Assembly: GCA_002779455.1 (NCBI GenBank)
Contig: PEWM01000014.1
Location: 1-10,281, forward strand
From: Deltaproteobacteria bacterium CG07_land_8_20_14_0_80_60_11
GTDB taxonomy: Bacteria > Desulfobacterota > Desulfobaccia > Desulfobaccales > 0-14-0-80-60-11
Direction of reading: 5' to 3'
Length of the DNA stretch: 10,281 nt
A program made the translations under genes and the position numbers. The notes under the pieces are model-generated. The model was not told where the DNA came from and searched no databases. It saw only the letters and a list, made by a program, of their open reading frames with translations. This document shows positions 1-6,023 of the stretch, in pieces. Each line of letters begins with the position of its first letter. Positions within the stretch are counted from its first letter, which is position 1.

Positions 1-283
1 GAAGGCAAACGCCTCTCCTCCCCCGATCCTTATTACCGATCTCCAAAGGCGAATCACCCTGGAGACGGATTGCTGATCTTCCCCGGATAGTAGCTTCCCC
101 CCAACTAAAATCAGTAAATCCTGCCGTGAATATCAGTACTCTCCCTCAGTGCAACGCTACTCAATCGTGTTATGTGTATGAGTGACAACCGGATAAGGCA
201 CGTAACCCGGAATTTCAAGGATTGGGTGAAAAGCAATGAACTATATCATTACTGCCGTACCAGGGCGCGGAAAGGAGAGTGTT

Positions 284-493
284 ATGATACCAACGGTATC
301 GGTTTGCCGGAAAGGTGATAATTTGTATCTCACCTTGGAGGGCGACTTCAATCAAATTTCATCCCAGCAACTGATGCAGGCGTTGAGAAAACTGGTGGGA
401 ACGTCGTTGAAATGCTTTGCAGACGATTCCCCGGTGGCCTTTACCTTCAAAACCCATGGCAAGGTAGACTTTAAGAAAAAGGGTTATGTTTAA
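284..493 (+). CDS. Small STAS-like hypothetical protein
   Basis: Encodes 69 residues from the ATG at 284. An earlier in-frame ATG at 236 would give 85, but only 284 has a strong ribosome binding site (GGAAAGGAG, 6 nt upstream), so I take 284. The N-terminal half has the pattern of a STAS (anti-sigma-factor antagonist) fold: a first strand, a turn, a strand LYLTLEGDF, then a helix beginning SSQQLMQAL. STAS domains are usually near 100 residues, so this is a minimal or divergent member; the usual phosphorylatable serine region is not clearly present. The C-terminus is basic (FKKKGYV). No kinase or sigma-factor partner is adjacent; the gene stands alone, followed by the candidate structured RNA. 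Function is not known; the STAS assignment rests on pattern recognition only. Confidence 0.55.
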   Translation: MIPTVSVCRKGDNLYLTLEGDFNQISSQQLMQALRKLVGTSLKCFADDSPVAFTFKTHGKVDFKKKGYV

Positions 494-494
494 T

Positions 495-725
495 CCCGGG
501 GGCCACGACCGGCTCGTTTGACCCCAGTTATGCCAACGGGAGGTCGCCAGGTATGAAGGGCTGGTCGGGCAGCCGCAGCCGTGGCCCCGTCCCTGTGCCG
601 GCCACGCCAATGGGCACGACCAGAACGGAATTAAGCCTGGCAGCAGCAAGGAAGCCGGGGGCTTACGAGCCCCGACGCCAAACAACTCGGTGGCGCCGGG
701 GAAACCGTAAGTTCGCGGCCCTCCG
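495..725 (+). ncRNA. Candidate structured RNA
   Basis: Gene-free, very GC-rich stretch between two convergent genes, with an unusual density of perfect helices. A 9-bp pairing GGGGCCACG (499-507) with CGTGGCCCC (580-588) encloses GACC/GGTC (520-523/542-545) and GGCTG/CAGCC (559-563/570-574). Then come GTGCC/GGCAC (595-599/613-617); GGGGCT-TACG-AGCCCC (658-663/668-673), whose loop is of the UNCG type; and CCCCGACGCC (670-679) with GGCGCCGGGG (692-701), ten pairs with one A-C mismatch. The last two share 670-673 and cannot form together. Single-stranded segments such as AACGGAATTAAGCC look like conserved RNA cores. It has no signature of RNase P, tmRNA, SRP RNA or 5S. A HEARO/omega-RNA-type element is one possibility, unverified. 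Strand is assigned from the UACG loop and the plus-strand gene upstream; ends are approximate. Confidence 0.35.
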
Positions 726-732
726 GCCGGCT

Positions 733-1485
733 TCAGTATCCCACCGGCAGCCGGTAGAGGATATCCGCCAGTTCGCTGGCGGTGGCGATAGGGGCAGCCG
801 TCTCGCCATGCAGCTTCAAGCATTCCGACCACAAACCCGGCAAATCCCGGCCAGCCGGTTCCCAATCCACTTCTAAAGGGAAAAGGGGATTTTCCCGACT
901 GGCCGCCTCCCAGGCTTCAAGGCTGGCGAGGCGCGGGTCCCGATCCCGGGCCCGTCCGAAGGCGCTGTTGGCAATATCTTGATTGAAGCCGGTGCTCCAG
1001 AAGAACTCGAGGAGCGCCGGCGCCGCCTCGGCCAGGGGCGCCCCCTCCAGCATCTCCGGGCGGTAGCGCAAGCAGACCCTCTGGCTGCCGTAGTGACCCG
1101 GTTCCCCCCGAACGTTGGGCAGGTTGGTATGATAGAGGGTGTCGGTGGGGGAACTCCAGGAACGGTTCCGGAAAAACATCTTCATTTCCTCGAAACCGTC
1201 CCGGTAGAAGGTCAGGACATAGATAACATAAGGGAAGGCCAGGCGGTAAGGGTGGTAATCGTCCTCGCCTTTCTTGCCGCGGCTGACCCTCAGGGTGCGG
1301 CATTGGGGGGGATGCTCCACCACCAGGATGAACAGGTCTTTTTTCCGGCAGAGCCAGCGGGCGCCCGGGGGCAACACCGGCAGCGGGGGCGGCATGACCC
1401 GGGCCACGTAACGCAGCACCGCCTCGAGGGGCGCCCGGCGGGCCACCCGGACCTGCCCTGCGCCCGTCTCCTCCTGGAGGATCAT
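733..1485 (-). CDS. E2-like (prokaryotic ubiquitin-conjugating-fold) protein, tentative
   Basis: A 250-residue protein from the first ATG, with no signal peptide or membrane segment. The middle resembles an E2 fold in motif order: hydrophobic strands (LFILVVEHPP, residues 51-60; AFPYVIYVLTF, 83-93), then YHTNLPNV (118-125), then a short glycine-rich insertion and RVCL with Cys138. In E2 enzymes the order is FP..., HPN, then the thioester cysteine in ICL. Here the gap between N124 and C138 is about six residues longer than usual. The nearest named relatives I can suggest are the Prok-E2_D/PRTRC protein B type families; this is recognition from memory, not a search. The C-terminal 100 residues are unassigned. 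No E1, JAB protease or ubiquitin-like gene is nearby. The start is doubtful: the frame stays open and protein-like upstream to 1560 (IPDKIIITGRD precedes the ATG), and a strong SD-like AGGAAGGAAA precedes an ATA codon at 1518-1516. Confidence 0.6.
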   Translation of the reverse strand: MILQEETGAGQVRVARRAPLEAVLRYVARVMPPPLPVLPPGARWLCRKKDLFILVVEHPPQCRTLRVSRGKKGEDDYHPYRLAFPYVIYVLTFYRDGFEEMKMFFRNRSWSSPTDTLYHTNLPNVRGEPGHYGSQRVCLRYRPEMLEGAPLAEAAPALLEFFWSTGFNQDIANSAFGRARDRDPRLASLEAWEAASRENPLFPLEVDWEPAGRDLPGLWSECLKLHGETAAPIATASELADILYRLPVGY

Positions 1486-1572
1486 GTCGCGGCCGGTGAT
1501 GATGATCTTGTCGGGTATGGCGGCGTTTCCTTCCTGCTTTATTCTCCCCTTTGGAAAAGCTTATCCTTACCC

Positions 1573-1650
1573 ACAAGTTTTTCTGACTGGTGGCGCCGGC
1601 ATCTTGCCGGTACCTGCACAGGTTGGAAACCTGTGCCACCAAAAACTTGT
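1573..1650. repeat. Compound palindromic (REP-like) repeat, copy 1
   Basis: A 78-nt cruciform-like element. The outer arms ACAAGTTTTT (1573-1582) and AAAAACTTGT (1641-1650) are perfect inverted repeats, continued inward by TGGTGGC against GCCACCA. Inside are two hairpins: CCGGCA-TCT-TGCCGG (1596-1610) and GCACAGGTT-GGA-AACCTGTGC (1616-1636, 9-bp stem). A second copy of the core lies at about 9274-9333 in the same orientation. Such dispersed compound hairpins are of the REP/BIME type. This copy sits just upstream of the E2-like gene and downstream of tsaB, so it may also end or attenuate minus-strand transcription. Confidence 0.8.
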
Positions 1651-1688
1651 TGAATCAACCACTTCCCGACTTGCGGGTAATGCTTCGT

Positions 1689-1730
1689 TTGACAAAGGGG
1701 GGTTGGGGGGGATTTGGGTTTTTGGAGCAT
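1689..1730. repeat. G/C-tract intergenic repeat
   Basis: A G-tract segment on this strand (TTTGACAAAGGGGGG, then a second G run, GATTTGGG and a T tract). On the other strand it reads CCCAAATCCCCCC, CAACCCCCC, TTTGTCAAA. It resembles the common dispersed C-tract repeat seen between genes in many bacterial genomes. Only one copy is present here, so its repeat nature rests on recollection. Together with the adjacent palindrome it accounts for most of the roughly 300-nt gap between tsaB and the E2-like gene; nothing else was seen there. Confidence 0.35.
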
Positions 1731-1785
1731 GTGTCATAACGGCAAAAACTTTTGGCATTCGCTCTAACCGACACTCACCTCTAGA

Positions 1786-2448
1786 TCACAGCGCCGGGCG
1801 CAGGTAGGTGGGGGCCAGTTGGGCGGGATTAGCGGTCAGGCCCTGCTCCAGGCGGCGGCGCGCCAGCCGGGCCAGGGTCGAGGCCCGGGGCCAGCGCCGG
1901 TCCGGCGGGGCCCAGGCGATCTCCGGGGGGAGTAGGGCAGTAAGCAGCTCGCGGTAGACCTCGAGGCCTGGACCGGTGAGCAAGAGCGGCCGAGGCAGCC
2001 GGGCCGGGAGTTCCCTCACCGGCAGGCGCAACGGCCCCTCCAGCACCTGGGGCCAATCTTCCGGGCACCGGAACAGCCCCCAGAAGACCTCGCCGCGCCT
2101 GGCGTCCATGACCACCCCGATGGGGTGAGGGTGAAAGGGGAATTGGGCCGCCAGCACCTCCAGGGTGGGGACCGGCGCCAACGGGCACTTGAGGGACCAC
2201 GCCAGGGTCTTGGCGGTGGCCAGCCCGATCCGCAGCCCCGTAAAGTTGCCGGGGCCGGTGCTCACGGCCACGGCGCCCAGATCCGCCAGTTCCTTGCCGG
2301 TATTTTTCAGGATCGCCGCCACCCCGGGCATCAGGCAGGTCAGGTAGGCGTTGGGGCTTTCCAGGGAGTACTCCATCAGCACCCGGTCTCCCGCCATTAG
2401 GGCCAGGCTGCCCTTCTCGGTGGCGGTATCCAGGGCTAAGATGAGCAT
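1786..2448 (-). CDS. tsaB: tRNA t6A biosynthesis protein TsaB
   Basis: A 220-residue cytoplasmic protein of the ASKHA-fold Kae1/TsaD family. TsaB is the non-catalytic partner that dimerises with TsaD and, with TsaE, lets TsaC/TsaD place N6-threonylcarbamoyl on A37 of ANN-decoding tRNAs. Visible hallmarks are the N-terminal LILALDTAT, the diagnostic STGPGNFTGLRIG (residues 63-75), VVMDARRGEVFW around 112-123, and the closing PTYLRPAL typical of bacterial TsaB. Length is normal. The segment around residues 30-42 (SPNAYLTCLMPG) departs from the usual histidine-containing consensus. The ribosome binding site is weak. It lies 233 nt downstream of rseP on the same strand, a wider gap than expected for this operon because of the repeat-bracketed AT-rich segment. 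tsaD and tsaE are not in the window. Confidence 0.93.
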   Translation of the reverse strand: MLILALDTATEKGSLALMAGDRVLMEYSLESPNAYLTCLMPGVAAILKNTGKELADLGAVAVSTGPGNFTGLRIGLATAKTLAWSLKCPLAPVPTLEVLAAQFPFHPHPIGVVMDARRGEVFWGLFRCPEDWPQVLEGPLRLPVRELPARLPRPLLLTGPGLEVYRELLTALLPPEIAWAPPDRRWPRASTLARLARRRLEQGLTANPAQLAPTYLRPAL

Positions 2449-2460
2449 GGGCTTATTTGG

Positions 2461-2676
2461 TTTTTAGTTTTTGGTTTTTAGTTTTTAGTTTTGGGTTAAA
2501 ATAAATATAATTTACAATTAGTTGCAAGTTGAGTTTATTACAGTTGCAAAAGGAAAAGCAAATTTTGCGGAAACGGACGCTCTATTCGCTTTTTCTAAAG
2601 AAGTTCCATTTCAAGTGAACGAAACTTTGCATTTATCGCATCGAAAATCCTGATCCTTCTGACCCAAAACCCAAAA
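2461..2676. repeat. Heptamer tandem repeats bracketing an AT-rich segment
   Basis: Five consecutive heptamers lie at 2461-2495: TTTTTAG, TTTTTGG, TTTTTAG, TTTTTAG, TTTTGGG. At 2663-2676 two heptamers CCCAAAA occur, the exact reverse complement of the terminal TTTTGGG unit. The two arrays face each other across about 167 nt of AT-rich sequence in which I find no convincing gene; short open frames there have no recognisable protein character. The pair could form a long-range stem on the mRNA between rseP and tsaB, or mark the ends of a small inserted element. Confidence 0.7.
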
Positions 2677-2681
2677 CCTTC

Positions 2682-3752
2682 TCAATACTGGGTCTGCACC
2701 AGGCGCAAAATATCCTGGTAGAAGACCAGAATCATCAGAGCCAGGAGCAACATCAGGCCCAATCCCTGGGCCATCTCCCGGTGCGGCAGCGGCAGCGGCT
2801 TGCCCCGGATCGCCTCCAGGGTGAAGAAAAACAGGTGCCCGCCATCCAGCACGGGGATGGGCAGGAGGTTGAGCAGGAAGAGATTGACGCTCAGCGCCGC
2901 CATAAACTGCACCAGATAGGTCACCCCCATCTTCGCCTGTTTGCCCGCCACCTGGGCGATGAGGATGGGGCCGCCGAGGCTCTTCAGCGGCACTTCCCGG
3001 GCCGCCAGTTTATACAGGCTCTCCACGGTCAGCCAGGTAAGGCGGCCGGTGAACAGCACGCCTTGCTCCAGGGCCCGGATGGGACCGACGTGCTCCACGG
3101 CCGGATGATCCCCGGAAGTGATGCCGATGATCATGGCAGAGACTTTTCCCCCGAAGATGTCGGCGGTCTCCATGCGTTGGGGGGTTACCTGAACCTGGAA
3201 GTCCCGGTCTCCCCGCCGTACCGACAGGGTCAAAGGCATCTCCCCGCTCTGGCGGATGGTCAACGCCAGGTTTTCCCAACGGCTCATCGCCTGGCCTCCC
3301 ACCGACAGGATCTGGTCGCCGGTTCTCAGGCCCGCCTGCGCCGCCGGGGAACCCTCTTTCACCCCCCCGATTTCGGTGGTGAGATAGGGAATGCCGGAAA
3401 AAGCAAAGACCAGGAAGAGGGCCAGGGCCGCGAAAATCAGATTGAAGGCCGGCCCCGCCAAGACAATCAAAAACCGATGCCAGAGCGGGTGATGGGAAAA
3501 TGACACCGGCTGCAACTCGGGCGGCACTTCATCCTTGGGATTTTCCCCAAACAGCTTGACATAGCCCCCCAGCGGAATCACGGAAAGACGGTAATCCGTC
3601 TCCCCGATCTGCTTGTGGAGCACCTTAGGCGGGAAGCCCAGGGAGAAGGCGTCCACCCGCACCCCGAAGAGTTTGGCCATGAGGAAATGGCCCAATTCGT
3701 GGACGAAAACCAGGACCCCCAGGACTATGACGGTCGCCAACACGGTTATCAT
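2682..3752 (-). CDS. rseP: RseP-type site-2 zinc metalloprotease
   Basis: A 356-residue inner-membrane protease of family M50 that cleaves substrates within the membrane (anti-sigma factors such as RseA in the sigma-E response, and remnant signal peptides). The first membrane segment carries the zinc motif HELGH (residues 18-22). LGFPP and the loop IPLGGYVKLFGE follow, then a membrane segment near 95-120. A single PDZ domain (about 130-205) has the typical SPAAQAGLRTGDQILSVGG stretch. The last catalytic motif is NLLPIPVLDGGH, with zinc-ligand Asp303, followed by a C-terminal membrane segment. One PDZ domain and this length match the short form found outside Enterobacteria; E. coli RseP is about 450 aa with two. 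It lies 70 nt downstream of dxr, its usual partner. AGGAG stands 13 nt before the ATG, a slightly long spacing. Confidence 0.95.
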   Translation of the reverse strand: MITVLATVIVLGVLVFVHELGHFLMAKLFGVRVDAFSLGFPPKVLHKQIGETDYRLSVIPLGGYVKLFGENPKDEVPPELQPVSFSHHPLWHRFLIVLAGPAFNLIFAALALFLVFAFSGIPYLTTEIGGVKEGSPAAQAGLRTGDQILSVGGQAMSRWENLALTIRQSGEMPLTLSVRRGDRDFQVQVTPQRMETADIFGGKVSAMIIGITSGDHPAVEHVGPIRALEQGVLFTGRLTWLTVESLYKLAAREVPLKSLGGPILIAQVAGKQAKMGVTYLVQFMAALSVNLFLLNLLPIPVLDGGHLFFFTLEAIRGKPLPLPHREMAQGLGLMLLLALMILVFYQDILRLVQTQY

Positions 3753-3822
3753 AAAAGTCTGTATGCTCCTGTAGGAGAAATAGTAATCATGCCGGTCCGT
3801 GGCCGGGGAGCGCCGCGAGGCG

Positions 3823-4983
3823 CTAAATCCCCCGGTTGATCAAGCCCTGGGCAAAATCCCGGGCCCAGCGGTTGACGGCCAGGACCTGCTCCAGGCTCTC
3901 CAGCGGCTCATACCGGTGGGCCTCCATGGTGGCCTCAACGGTTTGGGGGATGTCCATAAAACCGAGGCGGCCGTTAAGGAAGGCGGCCACCGCCATTTCG
4001 TTGGCGGCATTGAGCACCGCGGGCATGGTGCCCCCCGCCCGGGCCGCGGCATATCCCAGGGCCAACCCCGGAAAACGGGTCATATCGGGAGCCTCAAAGG
4101 TGAGCCGGCCCACCTGGCACAGATCCAATGGCGGCGAGTTCAGGGGCAGCCGCCGGGGGTAGCTCAGGGCATAGGCGATGGGCAGGCGCATGTCCGGCAC
4201 CCCCAACTGGGCAAGCACCGAGCCATCGACAAACTCCACCAGGGAATGAATGATACTCTGGGGATGGATGTAAACCCCCACCTGGTCCACGGGGAGGCCG
4301 AAGAGCACCGAAGCCTCGATAACCTCCAGGGCCTTGTTCATCATGGTGGCCGAGTCGATGCTGATCTTGGGCCCCATGCTCCAGTTGGGATGTTTCAGGG
4401 CCTGGGCGGCCGTAGCATGGCGCAGGCGCTCCAGGTCCCAGGTGCGAAACGGCCCCCCGGAAGCGGTAAGCCAGAGCTGCCGCACATCCTCCCGGCGCTG
4501 TCCGTGCAGCGCCTGAAAAATGGCGCTGTGTTCGCTGTCCACCGGGATGATGGACACGCCCCGTTCCTGGGCCGCGGCCATCACCAGGGAACCGGCGGCC
4601 ACCAGGGTCTCTTTGTTGGCCAGGGCCACCGGCAGTCCGGCTTGAATGGCGGCCAGGGTGGGTTCCAGGCCCACCGCCCCCACCATGGCGGAGACCACCA
4701 GGTCGGCCCCGGACGCCACCGCCACCTCCCGGGCCCCGGCGCGTCCCCAGAGAATTTCGGGGGCCTCCTGAGCCGGCGCCATCTGCCGCAAATCGGCGGC
4801 TACCGCCTCATCTTGCACCGACACCCGCGCCGGGTGAAATTGACGTATCTGTTCGGCCAGGACCTTGACGTTCCGGCCGGCGGCCAACCCCGTCACCGCA
4901 AACTCACCGGGGTGTTCCGCTACCACCGCCAGGGTGCTTTGGCCGATGGAGCCGGTGGAGCCGAGAATAGCCAGGCGCTTCAT
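3823..4983 (-). CDS. dxr: 1-deoxy-D-xylulose 5-phosphate reductoisomerase
   Basis: A 386-residue cytoplasmic enzyme of the MEP isoprenoid pathway. It converts DXP to 2-C-methyl-D-erythritol 4-phosphate with NADPH and a divalent metal. The sequence shows the NADPH-binding GSTGSIG (8-14), ALANKETLVAAG (120-131), the metal site VDSEHSAIFQ (Asp149, Glu151) with Glu220 in MNKALEVIEA, HPQS (240-243), GVPDMRLPIAYAL and the C-terminal AANEMAVAAFL. All key residues are present and the length is normal (E. coli 398). I start at the ATG at 4983 because MKRLAILGSTGS matches the family N-terminus. A GTG at 5040 would add 19 residues without family support. GAGGG lies about 11-15 nt before the ATG. It heads a minus-strand run with rseP and tsaB. 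The uppS-cdsA genes that often precede dxr are absent; a VapBC pair on the other strand lies there. Confidence 0.96.
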   Translation of the reverse strand: MKRLAILGSTGSIGQSTLAVVAEHPGEFAVTGLAAGRNVKVLAEQIRQFHPARVSVQDEAVAADLRQMAPAQEAPEILWGRAGAREVAVASGADLVVSAMVGAVGLEPTLAAIQAGLPVALANKETLVAAGSLVMAAAQERGVSIIPVDSEHSAIFQALHGQRREDVRQLWLTASGGPFRTWDLERLRHATAAQALKHPNWSMGPKISIDSATMMNKALEVIEASVLFGLPVDQVGVYIHPQSIIHSLVEFVDGSVLAQLGVPDMRLPIAYALSYPRRLPLNSPPLDLCQVGRLTFEAPDMTRFPGLALGYAAARAGGTMPAVLNAANEMAVAAFLNGRLGFMDIPQTVEATMEAHRYEPLESLEQVLAVNRWARDFAQGLINRGI

Positions 4984-5090
4984 AAAGTGGATATTGCCCT
5001 CTTTTATTTGCCGCCCGCGCCCGGCGGGATCGCCAATCACCGGCCTGCGAGAAAGTTTTTCATAAATAGACCAATTTATCAGCCTAATTT

Positions 5091-5119
5091 ATTCTATCTA
5101 TTTGCCTCCCGGCTGTAAA
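5091..5119 (-). promoter_or_regulatory. Predicted promoter of dxr-rseP-tsaB
   Basis: On the minus strand, TTTACA (5119-5114) and TAGAAT (5096-5091) are separated by exactly 17 nt, a good sigma-70-type match. Transcription would begin near 5084, leaving a leader of about 100 nt. The leader holds a tiny open frame (MKNFLAGR, 5063-5037) and a GC-rich hairpin near 5014-5030. Whether either regulates dxr is unknown. Confidence 0.5.
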
Positions 5120-5237
5120 GTAATTGATTAATTGGGGAAGGACACTATTTTTTGGCTTGGGTGCAACTGGATAAATTATCGCCATTATGAGCCGGCGACT
5201 TTGTCAAGAAAGTCATTGTCTATCCATGGATTTCAAG

Positions 5238-5266
5238 TTGACATATAGATGTATTTAATGATACAT
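5238..5266 (+). promoter_or_regulatory. vapBC promoter region with palindromic operator candidate
   Basis: A perfect TTGACA (5238-5243) is centred about 35 nt before the vapB ATG. Just downstream is the inverted repeat ATGTAT-TTAATG-ATACAT (5249-5266), which covers the spacer and the -10 position. VapB-type antitoxins autorepress by binding such palindromes, so this is the likely operator. The -10 hexamer itself is poor (TACATA or ATACAT). No purine-rich ribosome binding site lies between it and the ATG, which would fit a leaderless or nearly leaderless mRNA. Confidence 0.5.
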
Positions 5267-5274
5267 ATAACCAT

Positions 5275-5520
5275 ATGAAAACAACCATAGAGATATCAGA
5301 TACCCTCCTTGAAACTGCCCGGCAGGTATCACGCCGAGAGAAAACTACGATCCGGTCGTTGGTAGAGGAGGGTTTGAGGAAGGTCATCGCAGAAAGGGAG
5401 GGAAGCCGCAACTTTAGGCTTCGCAAAGCCACATTCAAAGGCAACGGACTGCAACCCCAGGTTACCGGGGCCTCCTGGGACCAGATTCGGGGGCTCATTT
5501 ATGAGGGCCACGGCGCATGA
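5275..5520 (+). CDS. vapB: Type II antitoxin, VapB family
   Basis: An 81-residue antitoxin that should bind and neutralise the VapC RNase encoded next to it and repress their shared promoter. The N-terminal half, MKTTIEISDTLLETARQVS followed by TIRSLVEEGLRKVI (to about residue 38), is a ribbon-helix-helix DNA-binding domain. The second half (about 45-81), with RLRKATFKGNGL and WDQIRGLIYEG, is the flexible toxin-binding tail typical of this VapB subfamily. Its end overlaps the vapC start by 4 nt (ATGA), implying coupled translation. The start at 5275 is the only sensible ATG although no Shine-Dalgarno sequence precedes it. GC content is slightly below that of neighbouring housekeeping genes. 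Confidence 0.9.
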   Translation: MKTTIEISDTLLETARQVSRREKTTIRSLVEEGLRKVIAEREGSRNFRLRKATFKGNGLQPQVTGASWDQIRGLIYEGHGA

Positions 5521-5951
5521 TTGCCGTGGATACCAATCTCCTGGTCTATGCGCATCGGGAAGATTCACCCTGGCACGGCGCCGCGTACGGCTCCATAGTG
5601 CAACTGGCTGAGGGCCGGGGACCCTGGGCCATCCCCTGGCCTTGCCTCCATGAATTCCTGGCCATCGTCACTCATCCCAAAATCTATGCGCCCCCCACCC
5701 CTTTGGACGCGGCCCTGGAGCAGGCGGCGGCCTGGCTGGAATCTCCCAGCTTGGTCCTATTGGCGGAATCAGAGGGATATTGGCCGGAGTTGCGCCTTGC
5801 CCTCAAGGTGGGACAAGTCGCCGGGCCCCAGATTCATGACGCCCGCATTGCGGCTTTGTGTCAAAGCCACGGCGTCCGTGAATTATGGACCGCCGACCGG
5901 GATTTTGGCCGCTTCCCCGCAATAAAGGTGAAAAACCCGCTGGTAAAGTGA
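5517..5951 (+). CDS. vapC: PIN-domain toxin, VapC family
   Basis: A 144-residue PIN-domain endoribonuclease; family members cleave tRNA or rRNA and stop translation when the antitoxin is degraded. The acidic catalytic set is intact: Asp5 in MIAVDTNLLVYA, Glu46 in CLHEFLAI, Asp108 in IHDARIAAL and Asp127/Asp129 in TADRDFGRF. The length is normal and there is no frameshift, so the toxin is probably active. It overlaps vapB by 4 nt and has no neighbour of its own on this strand; the next gene converges on it from 6024. The cellular RNA target cannot be read from the sequence. Confidence 0.92.
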   Translation: MIAVDTNLLVYAHREDSPWHGAAYGSIVQLAEGRGPWAIPWPCLHEFLAIVTHPKIYAPPTPLDAALEQAAAWLESPSLVLLAESEGYWPELRLALKVGQVAGPQIHDARIAALCQSHGVRELWTADRDFGRFPAIKVKNPLVK

Positions 5952-6023
5952 ATTTGTCTGGGAAAAAAGGACTGACAATATTTTCTCAATTTGCCGGCGG
6001 ATGAGATCGAACCATCCACCGAG

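Noticed and set aside
3..176. Plus-strand frame open from the left edge for 58 codons
   Set aside because: It has no protein-like pattern, shows no recognisable family, and begins outside the window; the leading 235 nt are otherwise without a supported feature.
620..640. Resemblance of AACGGAATTAAGCC to the 5S rRNA core
   Set aside because: The flanking 5S helices and the rest of the 5S consensus are missing; no 16S, 23S or tRNA lies nearby.
917..1642. Minus-strand frame of 241 codons overlapping the E2-like gene
   Set aside because: Low-complexity Gly/Pro/Arg translation, frame-shifted relative to the E2-like protein, and starting inside the palindromic repeat.
2519..2653. Short plus-strand open frame inside the rseP-tsaB gap
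   Set aside because: No good start or ribosome site and no recognisable domain; treated as part of the AT-rich spacer.
3799..5118. Long plus-strand open frame (439 codons) opposite dxr
   Set aside because: It is an antisense shadow of dxr, whose catalytic motifs are all intact on the minus strand; the shadow is rich in Gly, His, Gln and Pro without any recognisable domain.
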